Source: JAGWRA01 sp963711505 (GTDB taxonomy: Bacteria > Acidobacteriota > Vicinamibacteria > Vicinamibacterales > CAVVIG01). Taken from it: a DNA stretch of 64,000 nucleotides. The notes beneath the pieces were generated by a model. It made no database searches. It had not been told where the DNA came from and worked only from the letters and a program-made list of their open reading frames with translations. Below, in pieces: positions 36,406-49,317 of the stretch (the first letter of the stretch is position 1; each line of letters begins with the position of its first letter). The stretch spans positions 682,001 through 746,000 of the forward strand of contig CAVQEJ010000003.1 in the NCBI GenBank assembly GCA_963711505.1, in the 5' to 3' direction. A program made the position numbers and the translations under genes.

Positions 36406-38604
36406 CTGACTGCGGAAGCCCCCAGCTATTCACCACAGGACGCCTTCGGTCCTTTCCGAGTCCTTCATCAGATTGGTGCCGGTCGTCTCGGACCGGTGTT
36501 CCGGGCGTATCATCCCGAAGGCGACCGTCTCGTCGCGATCAAGGTCTTTCAACTCGACCTCCTGCCCGAGCAGGTCCATGCGCTGGCGGCGGAGCTGCAG
36601 CAGCTCGTCGACCGGCGGCTCGCCCATCCGGGCATCGTCGCGCCGATTGCCGCCGGCGTGGAAGGATCGTCGGTCTACCTGGCGCAGGAATTCTGCGGCG
36701 GTGATTCGCTCGACGTCGCCATGCGGCAGGGCGAACGCTGGACCGGCAAGGCCGGACGCCAGCTGATTCAGGCCGTTGCCTCGGCGATCGACGTGGCCGC
36801 CGCGCACGGTGCGCATCATGGCGCCCTGCATCCCCGCGACATCCTGCTGACCGGCGATACCGTGCAGGTGACCGGCTTCGGCGTGACCGAGGCGCTCGAG
36901 CGCGTCGGACTGCGCGTGCTGGGCCGGCATCCCTACGGCGCCCCGGAGCGGACCGCCGGACAGGCCTGGGGGACGCCGGCCGACGTCTTCGCCCTGGCCG
37001 TGCTCGCCTACGAGCTGCTCGCCAACCGGCGCGTCAGCGGCATCGGTGACCAGAGCGTCGAACAGCTCGCGGTGGCGCAGGACGCCGACCCGCGGCTGCT
37101 GCGCCGCGTATTCGCCACGGCGCTGGCCGCCGAGCCGGCCACGCGATACCGGACGGCCCGGGCGTTCACCGCGGCGCTGGATGCCGCGCTGTCGGCGGAG
37201 GCCGTTCAGTCGCCCGGCAGGCCGGAGGAGCCTCGCCTGCCGCTCGACGGACCCGCCGATGTGGCCGGCGCCAGCGCAGCGGCCTCCATGGACGGCGACG
37301 GCGATGGCGATGGCGAGCGCACGGCTCCGGACACGACCGCTGAGGCCGAGATCGCTGATGTCGAACCGGCGCCGCTGGCGGTCGCCGTGCCCAGGGCCCG
37401 CACCGTCACCGGGCCGGTGCCCGTTCCCGGGCCCAGGCCCCCCGCAGATAACGACGAGCACGAAGAGAGCCTCGCCGATTTCGACGCGGGCCTCGCACGC
37501 GATCCGGCCGAGGACGAACCGGAACCCGAGCCGCCGGTCGAGAACGAGCTCGAGTTGAACGCGGCTGGCGTGGCAGCCTCGCCGGCGCCGTCCGAGCGGG
37601 GCATCGGGGTGCCGCTATCGTTGACGGCCGCGACGGCCGCAGACGCGCTGGATCTCGAGGCGCTCGATGAACCGGTCGCCGAGCCTGTCGAGCGCGCCGA
37701 GAGCGCCGAACCGGTGTCGCGCGAATCCGGCGAAGAGGTCGTCGCGGCGCCGCCGGTTGCGCCCGCGGTGGCCGCGGAACGTCCGGTCGCGGCTTCGGCG
37801 TCGGCGCCGGCAGCCGGTCAGGCCCTGCCGCCGGCGGCCGATGCACCTGCCGCGCGCCCGGCGCGTCCACCGTCGCTGCTCGACAGCCCGCCGGTGCTCG
37901 AGCTCGCCGGCGCGGGGCAGCGGACGGGCAACTGGCCGATCTTCGTCGCGCTCACCGTCGGGCTGCTGGTCGGCTTTGCCGTCGGCGTCAGCGTGGCGTC
38001 GTTCTTCTACACACCAGGAGCCAGTGTGGTGGCCGGGTCGAGGGCCGTTGCGGCGGCCCCGGCGTCCGTCCCGGCATCGGCGCCGGCGCAGCCGCCGGCA
38101 TCGGCGGCCGTCGCGCGGCCGGCTGCGCCGAAGGCCGTGCCCGCGGCGCCGACCGGCGGCCGTCTCCTGATGCGGTCGACGCCGTCGGGCGCGCGCGTCA
38201 TACTGCAGGGTCGGGAGCGCGGCGTGACACCGCTGTCGTTGAGCGGCCTGCCATTCGGCACCTACCGCGTGCAATTCGCGCGGGACGGGTACCGGACGGA
38301 GGAGCAGCAGGTGGTGCTGTCGGCCTCACGCGCCGATCGCGCGGTGGCCGTGCGGCTGCGTGTCGCGTCGCCGGTGGTCGGGCCGGGTATTCTGGTCGTC
38401 GATACGCGGCCGGCGGGAGCCGCCGTGCTCGTGGACGGCAAGCGGGTCGGGGCGACGCCGCTGGTGCTTCCGGGGGTCATGAGCGGCTCGCATCGCGTGC
38501 GGCTCGAGCTGCCGGGCTACCGGCCGTGGGAGACGACCGTGGCGATCAAGGCGGGAACGCGGAGCCGGGTGACGGCGTCGCTGGAGCAGGGTTCGAACCG
38601 ATGA
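36406..38604 (+). CDS. Membrane-anchored pseudokinase with two PEGA domains (probable CTG start)
   Basis: 732 residues: a kinase-like domain, a long Ala/Pro/Glu-rich linker, a transmembrane helix (about 508-535, NWPIFVALTVGLLVGFAVGV) and two extracytoplasmic PEGA repeats (about 585-655 and 660-730, GGRLLMRSTPSGARVIL and GILVVDTRPAGAAVLVDG). The glycine loop GAGRLGPV and lysine VAIKVF are kept. The catalytic loop reads HGALHPRDILL in place of HRDxKPxN and DFG is GFG, so it lacks both catalytic Asp residues. The first ATG/GTG (GTG 36496) would cut off the glycine loop; the frame opens after TGA 36391, and CTG 36406 sits 9-10 bases after GAGGAG. The stop overlaps the carA start. Confidence 0.8.
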   Translation: MTAEAPSYSPQDAFGPFRVLHQIGAGRLGPVFRAYHPEGDRLVAIKVFQLDLLPEQVHALAAELQQLVDRRLAHPGIVAPIAAGVEGSSVYLAQEFCGGDSLDVAMRQGERWTGKAGRQLIQAVASAIDVAAAHGAHHGALHPRDILLTGDTVQVTGFGVTEALERVGLRVLGRHPYGAPERTAGQAWGTPADVFALAVLAYELLANRRVSGIGDQSVEQLAVAQDADPRLLRRVFATALAAEPATRYRTARAFTAALDAALSAEAVQSPGRPEEPRLPLDGPADVAGASAAASMDGDGDGDGERTAPDTTAEAEIADVEPAPLAVAVPRARTVTGPVPVPGPRPPADNDEHEESLADFDAGLARDPAEDEPEPEPPVENELELNAAGVAASPAPSERGIGVPLSLTAATAADALDLEALDEPVAEPVERAESAEPVSRESGEEVVAAPPVAPAVAAERPVAASASAPAAGQALPPAADAPAARPARPPSLLDSPPVLELAGAGQRTGNWPIFVALTVGLLVGFAVGVSVASFFYTPGASVVAGSRAVAAAPASVPASAPAQPPASAAVARPAAPKAVPAAPTGGRLLMRSTPSGARVILQGRERGVTPLSLSGLPFGTYRVQFARDGYRTEEQQVVLSASRADRAVAVRLRVASPVVGPGILVVDTRPAGAAVLVDGKRVGATPLVLPGVMSGSHRVRLELPGYRPWETTVAIKAGTRSRVTASLEQGSNR

Positions 38605-39725
38605 TGGCAGTGCTGGCACTGGAAGACGGGACGTGGTTCCGCGGGACGTCGGTGGGCGCGCCGGGAGAGACCGGCGGCGAGGTGGTGTTCAACACGAGCA
38701 TGACCGGCTATCAGGAAGTGCTCACCGATCCGTCCTACTCGGGGCAGATCGTCACGATGACCTGTCCGCAGATCGGCAACTACGGCGTGTCCCTCGAGGA
38801 CGTCGAGTCGCGCAAGCCGCAGGTGGCCGGCTTCGTCGTGCGCGAGTCGTCGCCGATTGCCAGTAACTGGCGCGCGCAGGGGGCGCTGCGCGACTACCTC
38901 ACGGAGAGCAACATCGTCGCGATTGCCGACATCGACACGCGCGAGCTCACGCGGAAGCTCCGGTCGGGCGGCGTGCTCCGCGGCGCGATCATCGCCGGCG
39001 ACGTCGATCCGGCCGCGGTGGTCGAGCGGGCGCGCCTGGTGCCGCCGATGGAAGGGGCCGACCTGGTGCGGAACGTGACGACCGAGGCCGTCTTCGACTG
39101 GCCGTTTGCGCCGGCGGGCGAGTTCACGGTGCCGCCCGAGCGGACGGCGAGGCCGCGCCGGCGCGTGGCGGCCTACGACTTCGGCATGAAGCGGAACATC
39201 CTGCGCCGGCTCAGCGCCTACGGCTGCGACGTCCGGGTGTTTCCCGCGGCGACGCCGGCGGCGGATCTACTGGCCTGGTCGCCCGAGGGGATCTTCCTGA
39301 GCAACGGGCCGGGCGATCCGGCGCCGCTCGACTACGCCGTGCGCAACGTGCGGGAGCTGGCCGAGAGCGGCGTGCCGGTGTTCGGCATCTGCCTCGGGCA
39401 CCAGGTGCTGAGCCTGGCGTTCGGCGGCCGCACGTTCAAGATGAAGTTCGGGCACCGCGGCGTGAACCATCCGGTGAAGAACCTGGCGACCGGCCAGGTG
39501 GAGATCACCTCGCAGAACCACGGCTTCGCCGTGGATTCCGACTCGCTGCCGTCGGACGTCGAAGTGACGCACCTGAACCTGTACGATGGGACGGTCGAGG
39601 GCGTCCGTCACCGGTCGCGGCCGGTCTTCTCGGTGCAGTACCATCCGGAGGCGTCGCCGGGCCCGCACGACGCCGATTACCTGTTCCGTCAGTTCGTGGA
39701 CGAGATGGACAAGGCCGGCGGCTGA
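38601..39725 (+). CDS. carA: Carbamoyl-phosphate synthase small subunit
   Basis: Glutaminase subunit that hydrolyses Gln and passes ammonia to CarB, for pyrimidine and arginine synthesis. It has 374 residues: LEDGTWFRGTSVGA at the start, the N-terminal swivel domain, then the class I amidotransferase with GICLGHQ (nucleophile Cys, about residue 263) and VQYHPEASPGPHD (His and Glu). Two adjacent ATGs at 38601 and 38604 are possible. It overlaps the pseudokinase gene, so the two may be co-transcribed. Confidence 0.97.
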   Translation: MMAVLALEDGTWFRGTSVGAPGETGGEVVFNTSMTGYQEVLTDPSYSGQIVTMTCPQIGNYGVSLEDVESRKPQVAGFVVRESSPIASNWRAQGALRDYLTESNIVAIADIDTRELTRKLRSGGVLRGAIIAGDVDPAAVVERARLVPPMEGADLVRNVTTEAVFDWPFAPAGEFTVPPERTARPRRRVAAYDFGMKRNILRRLSAYGCDVRVFPAATPAADLLAWSPEGIFLSNGPGDPAPLDYAVRNVRELAESGVPVFGICLGHQVLSLAFGGRTFKMKFGHRGVNHPVKNLATGQVEITSQNHGFAVDSDSLPSDVEVTHLNLYDGTVEGVRHRSRPVFSVQYHPEASPGPHDADYLFRQFVDEMDKAGG

Positions 39726-39752
39726 TGTCCGCGCGGGCGCCGTCGGCGCCAG

Positions 39753-39790
39753 CCCCAAATCCCTAACCCCGAATCCCTGAATTCCGAATA
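39753..39790. repeat. Heptamer repeat between carA and carB
   Basis: Units AATCCCT / AACCCCG / AATCCCT / GAATTCCG fill the 71-base gap. It ends six bases before the carB ATG and leaves no clear ribosome-binding site. Confidence 0.6.
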
Positions 39791-39796
39791 TCTGCG

Positions 39797-43057
<3,261 letters not shown>

Positions 43058-43249
43058 CACGAGCGTACGCGCCAATCCGCGGGCCGGCCACGGCCGCGGT
43101 CCCTATCTGGGAAGTCCGGAGCGTGAAGGGGACGAGAACGCATGGGCGCGCGGGGCCCCGGCCGGCAATTGCAAGATGCTGACGCCTCAACCCCGCGCGG
43201 CGCGCGCAGCGCGACGCCCCCCGGGCCCGCTTGTTGCACCGGGCCCGCC

Positions 43250-45760
43250 GTGCCCGTCCCCGCTCTCGTTCCCGCCGTCTGCCTCCTGATCGGCTGCCTG
43301 CTCGGAACCGTCCTGCCCGGCCGCATCGAAATGCCGCTGCTGGCCCTGGCCGTCATCTGCGTGGCCGTGGCCTGGTCGACCTGGGTGCGGCAGATTCTGC
43401 CAACCGCCACCTCCTGCGCGATTGCCGTCGCGTGCATCGCCGTCGGTACCGGCGCTGGCCATCCGGGCCGGCGAGCAGGCCCTGCATCCGTCTCTGAAGG
43501 TCGTCGCAGCCGGGCTCGCCGCGCGGCAGCCGCCGGATCGCCCTGATGTCGATCCCGGGGAGTTCTCGCTCGCGGCGGGTGTGGAGGGCCGCCTGACGGA
43601 GGACGCCTCGCTCTCGCCGAGCGGCGTCGCGCTCGCCATGGACGTCGATCGGCTCAGGCTGGGGGGCGTCACGTATCCCGTGGCCGGCGGCGTGCGGGCG
43701 ACGGTGGTGGGCGAGCTGGCGCTCGGACGCTACGGGCGATGGATGGCCGGCCGCCGCGTGCGGATGCCGATGCAGCTCCGCCGCCCGTCGCGCTATTTCG
43801 ATCCCGGTGTGCCGGACGCGGAGGTGGCCCTGGCACGAAGGGGGACCGCGCTGGTCGGTGTGGTCAAGAGCGGCGCGCTCGTCGAGGTGCTGCGCCGCGG
43901 CAGCTGGCCGATGGAGCTGGCGGCAGCCGCCCGGCGGGGCGCCCGCGGAATCATCGCCCGATCCGTCGGCCGCTGGAGCCCGCAGTCGGCGGTGATCGTG
44001 TCGGCGATCGTGCTCGGCGACCGCGCCGGTCTCGACGAATCGATGCGGCGGCGGCTGCAGGAGGCGGGCACGTATCACGTGATCGCGATTTCGGGCGGGA
44101 ACATCGCCATCCTGGCGGGGCTCGTCCTGGCGCTGTTCGCCTACGCCGGACTGGCGATGCGGGCGGCGAGCGTGGCCGCGATCGGCGTGCTCGTCGGTTA
44201 CGCGATGCTCGTGGGCGGGGGCGCATCCGTGAACCGCGCGACGCTGATGGCGGTCATCTACCTGTGCGCGCGGGCACTCGAGCACCGCGGCCCGCCGCTC
44301 AACGCGCTGGCCGTGGCCGGCGGCCTGCTGCTCGTCGCCGATCCCCTGTCGATCTTCGATGCCGGCTTCGTCCTGACGTTCGGCGCGACCGGCGGCATCC
44401 TGCTCGGCGGGGCCTGGTTCGGCCGCCACGTGCCGGCACGAGGCTGGCTGCGGGCGCCGGCCGCGCTGCTGCTCGCCTCGCTCTGCGCCGAGACGGCGCT
44501 GCTGCCGGTCGGCGCTCTGGTCTTCGAGCGCGTCACCTTCGCCGGACTCGTGCTCAACTTCGCCGCGATTCCGCTGATGGGGCTCGCCCAGCTCGCCGGC
44601 ATGGCGCTGCTGCCGGTGGCCCTCCTGTCGGCCTGGCTCGCCGACGGACTCGGCTTCCTGGCCCACCTCGGGGCGTCGGGGCTCCTCTGGAGCGCCGGTC
44701 TCGTCGACGTCGCGCCGTGGCTCGCGTTCCGCGTGCCGCGGCCGTCAGCCGTGGCGGTCTTCCTCTACTACGCCGGTCTCGGCGCGGCGCTCTCGATCGC
44801 CTGGTGGCGCCTCGGCGGCGAGCGACGGCGCACGCTGGCCGCCGGCTGCGTGCTGGTGTCGGTCGCCGCGGCGGTCTGGATCGTCACCGCGCCGGCATCG
44901 ATTCTGTGGCCGCCCGGGCGCGGCCGGTTGCTGGTGGCCTTTCTCGACGTGGGGCAGGGGGATGCGATTCTCGTCCGGACGCCTCGCGGCCATGCGCTGC
45001 TCGTCGATACGGGCGGGCTGCGGGGCGAGGGCAACTTCGACATGGGCGACCGCGTCGTCGGGCCAACACTGCGGGCGCTGGGCGTGCGGCGTCTCGAGTA
45101 TCTCGTCCTGACGCATGGCGACGCGGATCACATGGCCGGTGCCTCATCGGTCGTCCGCGACTTCCATCCCCGGGAGATCTGGGAAGGGGTGCCGGTGCCG
45201 CCCTTCGAGCCGCTGCAACGGCTCCGGGCCCAGTCCGATCGCGCCGCGATCGTCTGGCGGAACGTGCATCCCGGCGATCGGCTGTCCATCGACGGCGTCG
45301 AGCTGGTCGTCTGGCACCCGCCGCCGCCCGACTGGGAGCGGCAGAAGGTGCGGAACGACGATTCCATCGTGCTGGAGGTGCGCTACGGCGGCGCCTCCGT
45401 GCTGCTGACCGGCGACATCGGCCGGGAGATCGAGCAGACGCTCGTCGGCCGGATCCCGGTCGCGCCGCTGCGCATCCTCAAGGTGCCGCATCACGGCAGC
45501 GGCACGTCGAGCTCGTACGCCTTCCTCCGCGCCGTGCATCCCGCCGTCGCCGTCGTCAGTGCCGGCCGCGGCAATCCCTTCGGCCACCCCGTCCCGCAGG
45601 TCCTGGCCCGCTACGCGCCATCGGCGCGCAAGTCTTCCGCACCGACCGCGACGGGATGGTCACGCTCGAAACCGACGGGGAGCACGTGACGTTGCGAACG
45701 TGGACAGGCCGAGTCCTCACGTTGGCCACGAAGACACGAAGGCACGGAGGGGACAGGTAG
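43250..45760 (+). CDS. comEC: ComEC/Rec2-type DNA-uptake channel (two frameshifts)
   Basis: Inner-membrane channel for single-stranded DNA during natural transformation. Three frames combine: an N-terminal hydrophobic DUF4131-like part from GTG 43250 (ATG 43142 is an alternative), the Competence domain (HVIAISGGNIAILAG and many helices), and the metallo-beta-lactamase-like part (AFLDVGQGDAIL, LTHGDADHMAGA, LKVPHHGSGTSS). Indels lie near 43450 and near 45616, where adding one C gives R-Y-R-A-I-G-A-Q-V-F-R-T-D. The C-terminal tail T-K-T-R-R-H-G-G is encoded by the octamer repeat beside the GxxExxY gene. pilT at 26 kb could serve the same uptake pathway. Confidence 0.88.
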
Positions 45761-45797
45761 GGAGTCCGATCACCACGAAGACACGAAGACACGAAGA
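45725..45797. repeat. Octamer array, left flank of the GxxExxY gene
   Basis: CACGAAGA / CACGAAGG / CACGGAGG at 45728-45750 and CACGAAGA / CACGAAGA / CACGAAGA at 45773-45796. It overlaps the last codons and the stop of comEC. The complementary array is at 46227-46330. Confidence 0.8.
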
Positions 45798-45823
45798 TCG
45801 ACAAGAAGGAAGAGGAGCAGGTG

Positions 45824-46220
45824 ATGCTGAGGACGACAACGACAATCGAGCCAGAAACGGACGCCCTCGCTGGCAGAATTCTTTGCGCCGCCATTGAGGT
45901 CCACAGAGCCCTGGGGCCAGGACTGATGGAGGCCGCCTACCAGCGGGCTCTGGCGGTTGAACTTCGGGCTCTGGCGATTCCCTTTGAAGTGGAAATGGCG
46001 ATTGCCGTCAGGTATCGCGATGTCGAGGTCGCCACGCATCGTCTGGACCTCGTGGTTGCGAGGGCTGGTCGTTGTCGAGGTGAAGTCCGTCGCTCGACTC
46101 GAGCCCGTTCATCAGGCTCAGTTGCTGTGCTACCTGAAACTGACCAGGCTCCGTCTGGGTCTGCTTCTGAACTTCAATACACCGGTTCTGCGTGACGGAA
46201 TGCGTCGGATCGTTCTGTAG
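45824..46220 (+). CDS. GxxExxY family protein (frameshifted)
   Basis: A small protein of the GxxExxY family, a PD-(D/E)XK nuclease-like group of unknown role. The first frame has RILCAAIEVHRALGPGLMEAAYQRAL, containing the naming motif (GPGLMEAAY), then FEVEMAIAVRYRDVEVATHRLDLVV. After an indel near 46055-46062 the second frame continues GLVVVEVKSVARLEPVHQAQLLCYLKL and NFNTPVLRDGMRRIVL. D in LDLVV and E-x-K in VEVKSV are the expected nuclease residues. Reconstructed length is about 132 residues, normal. ATG 45824 follows GGAAGAGGAG. It is enclosed by inverted octamer arrays between two convergent genes, as a small cassette would be. Confidence 0.85.
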
Positions 46221-46226
46221 AGGCCG

Positions 46227-46330
46227 CTTCGTGTCGTCGTGCCTTCGTGGTTGTCGTAGGACGGGCGAAGGCAGCGTGACATGCCAGCGACCTGTTTGTC
46301 GAGCCCTGTGTGTCTTCGTGCCTTCGTGGC
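46227..46330. repeat. Octamer array, right flank of the GxxExxY gene
   Basis: CTTCGTGT-CGTCGTGC-CTTCGTGG at 46227-46250 and TGTCTTCGTGCCTTCGTGGC at about 46311-46330, the reverse complement of the left array. The mazG stop codon lies at its outer end. Confidence 0.8.
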
Positions 46331-47164
46331 TACTTCGTCTCGCTGTTCTTGACCGCCTGCCACGCCTCTTCCATCTCCGCCAGTTCCGCGCCGTGCAGCG
46401 AGCGGCCGGTCTCGGCGAGGTGGTGCTTCCATGGCCTCGAAGCGGCGGGTGAACTTGTCGTTGGCCTTGCGCAGGGCGGACTCGGGCTCGATGCCGAGCT
46501 TGCGCGACAGGTTGGCGAGCGAGAAGAGCAGGTCGCCCATCTCCTCCTCGGCGCGCGCCGGGTCGACGCCGGCGGGGTCGGTGATCACTTCGCGCAGCTC
46601 GGCGACCTCTTCTTCGATCTTCGCGACGACGTCGGGCGCCTGCTGCCAGTCGAAGCCGACGGCCGAGGCACGGCTGCCGATGGCGGTGGCACGGAGCAGG
46701 GAGGGGAGGGCACGCGGGACACCGGCGAGAATCGTCTTCCGTTCCGGCTTGCCGTCGGCTCCCTGGCTGGCGCGCTCGGCGGCCTTGATCCGTTCCCAGA
46801 CCCCGGGCACTTCCTCGGCGGTGCGGGCGCGCGGGCCGTCGCCGAAGACGTGCGGATGCCGGCGCACGAGCTTGTCGGTGACCGACCGCAGGGCGTCCTC
46901 GATCGTGAAGCGCCCCTCTTCGGCGCCGATCTGCGCCAGGAACACCACCTCGAACAGCAGGTCGCCCAGCTCCTCGGCGAGCGCGCGGTCGTCGCCGCGA
47001 TCGAGCGCCTCGAGCGCTTCGTACGCCTCCTCCAGCAGGAACCGGCGCAGGGACTGCGTCGTCTGCTTGCGATCCCAGGGGCAGCCGTCGGGTGAACGCA
47101 GCGTCCGCATGATGTCGACGAGGCGGGTGAACAGCGCGGCGGGCGACGGCGACGGCTCGGACAT
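46330..47164 (-). CDS. mazG: Nucleoside triphosphate pyrophosphohydrolase MazG (frameshifted)
   Basis: Hydrolyses (d)NTPs to monophosphates and pyrophosphate as a cell-cleaning enzyme. There are two MazG repeats: the first has GCPWDRKQTTQSLRRFLLEEAYE and ELGDLLFEVVF, the second VGFDWQQAPDVVAKIEEEVAEL and EEEMGDLLFSLANL, with the E-x-x-E...E-x-x-D metal residues. One extra base near 46429 (ATGGAAGCACCACC) shifts the frame; removal gives M-E-H-H-L-A-E-T-G-R-S-L-H and an end at N-S-E-T-K, stop at 46330. About 277 residues. ATG 47164 is well placed. It is convergent with the GxxExxY cassette. Confidence 0.9.
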
Positions 47165-47234
47165 GGGGCGGGCCTCTGGGCTCGGGCTCGGGTGATAGAA
47201 TGATCCCCATGATTCTTCCTTTCCCCGGGGGTCC

Positions 47235-47525
47235 ATGGCAAGCGAACGCGAGCCGCTGACGTTTCCCGCTTTCGTGATCTCTCTGGCCACCACGGCCGCG
47301 ATCCATTTCGGCGATGTGCCCGATCCGGAGGGCGGATCGGACGAGCCGAATCTCGAGGGCGCCGCGCAGATCATCGAGGTGCTCGGCCTGCTCGAGGAGA
47401 AGACGCGAGGCAACCTGTCGATCGAAGAGCGGCAGCTGCTGGAGCAGGTGCTGTACGAGCTGCGCCTCCGTTTCGTCGAGGCGGCGAAGGCGGCGCAGGG
47501 CGGCAAGCGGATCATCGAACCGTGA
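47235..47525 (+). CDS. DUF1844 domain protein
   Basis: A 96-residue DUF1844 protein. FPAFVISLATTAAIHFG is a conserved hydrophobic segment and LSIEERQLLEQVLYELRLRFVEA a conserved helix. The family is common in Acidobacteriota and Deltaproteobacteria, often near ribF, MBL hydrolases and tRNA genes; its function is unknown. Its stop overlaps the GTG of the next gene, so they are likely translated together. A GATAGAAT-like -10 lies about 45 bases upstream in the divergent gap with mazG. Confidence 0.85.
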   Translation: MASEREPLTFPAFVISLATTAAIHFGDVPDPEGGSDEPNLEGAAQIIEVLGLLEEKTRGNLSIEERQLLEQVLYELRLRFVEAAKAAQGGKRIIEP

Positions 47526-48310
47526 GCCGCGGTCCGCTGCGCGTCCGGATGCTCGGCACCGGGACGTCGCACGGCGTGCCGATGATCGGCTGCACCTGCG
47601 CGGTCTGCCGGTCGGCGGATCCGCACGATCGCCGCTGGCGCCCGTCGATTCTCATCGAGACTCCCGACGGCACGGCCATCCTCGTCGACACGTCGACCGA
47701 CCTGCGCGCGCAGGCGCTGGCGTTCGACGTCTCGAAGGTCGACGCGATCCTCTTCACGCACAGCCACGCCGACCACATGATGGGGCTCGACGAGGTGCGG
47801 CGCTTCAACGTCATGCAGAAGCGGGCCATCCCGTGCTGGGGCGACGCGCGTACGCTGGCCGACCTCCGCCGCACCTTCTCGTACGTCTTCGAGCCGGGGC
47901 CGGCCGGCGGCGGCATTCCGCAGGTCGAGCTGCACGAGATCGAGGGACCGCTGCGGCTGGGCGGCGTGGAGATCGTGCCGGTGCCGCTGCTGCACGGTGC
48001 GCGGTCGATCTACGGCTATCGCATCGGGCCGTTCGCGTACCTGACCGACTGCAACGCGATTCCCGACGCGTCGTGGCCGCTGCTGGAGGGCGTCAGCCGG
48101 CTCGTGCTCGACGCGCTGCGCGACCGGCCGCACCCGACGCACTTCACCGTGGCGCAGGCGCTCGAGGTCGTCGACCGGCTGAAGCCCGAGCGCACCTGGT
48201 TCACGCACGTCTGCCACGAACTGCCGCATCAGGCGACGAACGACCGCCTGCCGGCCGGCGTGGAATTGGCTTATGATGGGCTCGCGATCGAGGTCGCGCT
48301 CGATGCCTGA
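47522..48310 (+). CDS. MBL-fold metallo-hydrolase (PhnP-like)
   Basis: A 262-residue metallo-beta-lactamase fold hydrolase. It begins VRMLGTGTSHGVPMIGCTCAVC, with a cysteine pair, as in PhnP-type phosphodiesterases that bind an extra zinc. The metal motif is FTHSHADHMMG and the last histidine is in FTHVCHELPH. PhnP cleaves cyclic ribose phosphate in phosphonate breakdown, but no other phn genes are near, so a general cyclic phosphodiesterase role is the safer statement. The start is GTG 47522 overlapping DUF1844. Confidence 0.85.
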   Translation: MSRGPLRVRMLGTGTSHGVPMIGCTCAVCRSADPHDRRWRPSILIETPDGTAILVDTSTDLRAQALAFDVSKVDAILFTHSHADHMMGLDEVRRFNVMQKRAIPCWGDARTLADLRRTFSYVFEPGPAGGGIPQVELHEIEGPLRLGGVEIVPVPLLHGARSIYGYRIGPFAYLTDCNAIPDASWPLLEGVSRLVLDALRDRPHPTHFTVAQALEVVDRLKPERTWFTHVCHELPHQATNDRLPAGVELAYDGLAIEVALDA

Positions 48311-48339
48311 GCGCGCCCCGATGGCCGACCGCTGATCCC

Positions 48340-49276
48340 GTGGACGTCATTCACTTTCCGGAAGATGCCTGCCCGGCCAGCTGGCGCCAGCCCGTTCTGG
48401 CGCTCGGCAACTTCGATGGCCTCCATCGCGGGCACATCAAGATCCTCGAGCGCGTGCGCCGGGTGGCTGGCGAGCGCGGCGCCACCTCCGTGGTGATGAC
48501 CTTCGATCCGCACCCGCCGCGGGTCGTGCGGCCCGACAAGGCGCCGCCCCTGCTCATGACGAAGGCCCAGCGCCTCGAGGGGATCGCCAGGGCCGGCATC
48601 GAGGGGTGCGCCATCGTCCGCTTCACCCACGAGCTGTCGCAGTGGAGTCCCGAGGTCTTCGTGGCGACCGTTCTCGTCGAGTGGCTGCACGTCGCGGAGG
48701 TGTGGGTCGGCGCGAACTTCCTGTTCGGCCACGACCGGACCGGCAACTTCTCGCTGCTGCGGGTCCTGGGTGCCCGGTTCGGCTTCCGCGCCGAGAAGAT
48801 CGACCCGGTGCGCTACAAGGAGTTCGTCGTCAGCAGCACGCGGATTCGCCGGTTGATCGGCGAGGGGCGGGTGGACGAGGCGGGGGCCCTGCTCGGCCAC
48901 CAGTACGCCCTCGACGGCGTCGTCGAGCAGGGGGAGCAGCGCGGGCGCCGGATCGGGTTCCCGACCGCCAACCTCAGGACCGAGAACGAGCTGCTGCCGC
49001 CCGACGGGGTCTATGCCACGACGGCGGCGATCGAGGAGATCGTCTATCCGTCGGTCACCAACATCGGCGTGCGTCCGACCTTCGGCGAGTCGCGCCGGGT
49101 CATCGAGACGCACCTGCTCGGGTTCGAGGGGGATTCTGTACGGCCGGTCGCTGCGTCTGAGCTTCGTACAGCGCCTGCGCGACGAGCGGAAGTTCGAGGA
49201 CGTGGACGCCCTGAAGGCCCAGATTGCCGCCGACGTCGTCCGGGCCAACGGCCTGTTCGCCAGGATCTCGTTATAA
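48340..49276 (+). CDS. ribF: Bifunctional riboflavin kinase / FAD synthetase (frameshifted)
   Basis: Converts riboflavin to FMN and FAD. The N-terminal FAD synthetase has LALGNFDGLHRGHIKIL (nucleotidyltransferase H-x-G-H) and VSSTRIRRLIGEG. The C-terminal riboflavin kinase has GRRIGFPTANL and TNIGVRPTFGES. At 49133-49137 the sequence GGGGATTCTGTAC contains one extra T; with GGGGATCTGTAC the protein continues F-E-G-D-L-Y-G-R-S-L-R-L-S-F to the normal end. About 311 residues. The start is GTG 48340. Confidence 0.92.
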
Positions 49277-49277
49277 T
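49272..49277 (+). promoter_or_regulatory. -10 hexamer for cysS with downstream palindrome
   Basis: TATAAT overlaps the ribF stop codon. It is followed at about 49287-49301 by TGAAGAA-A-TTCTTCA, a compact palindrome in the leader. Confidence 0.5.
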
Positions 49278-49317
49278 CGTTCCGAATTGAAGAAATTCTT
49301 CAGTGACCCAGCGATCG

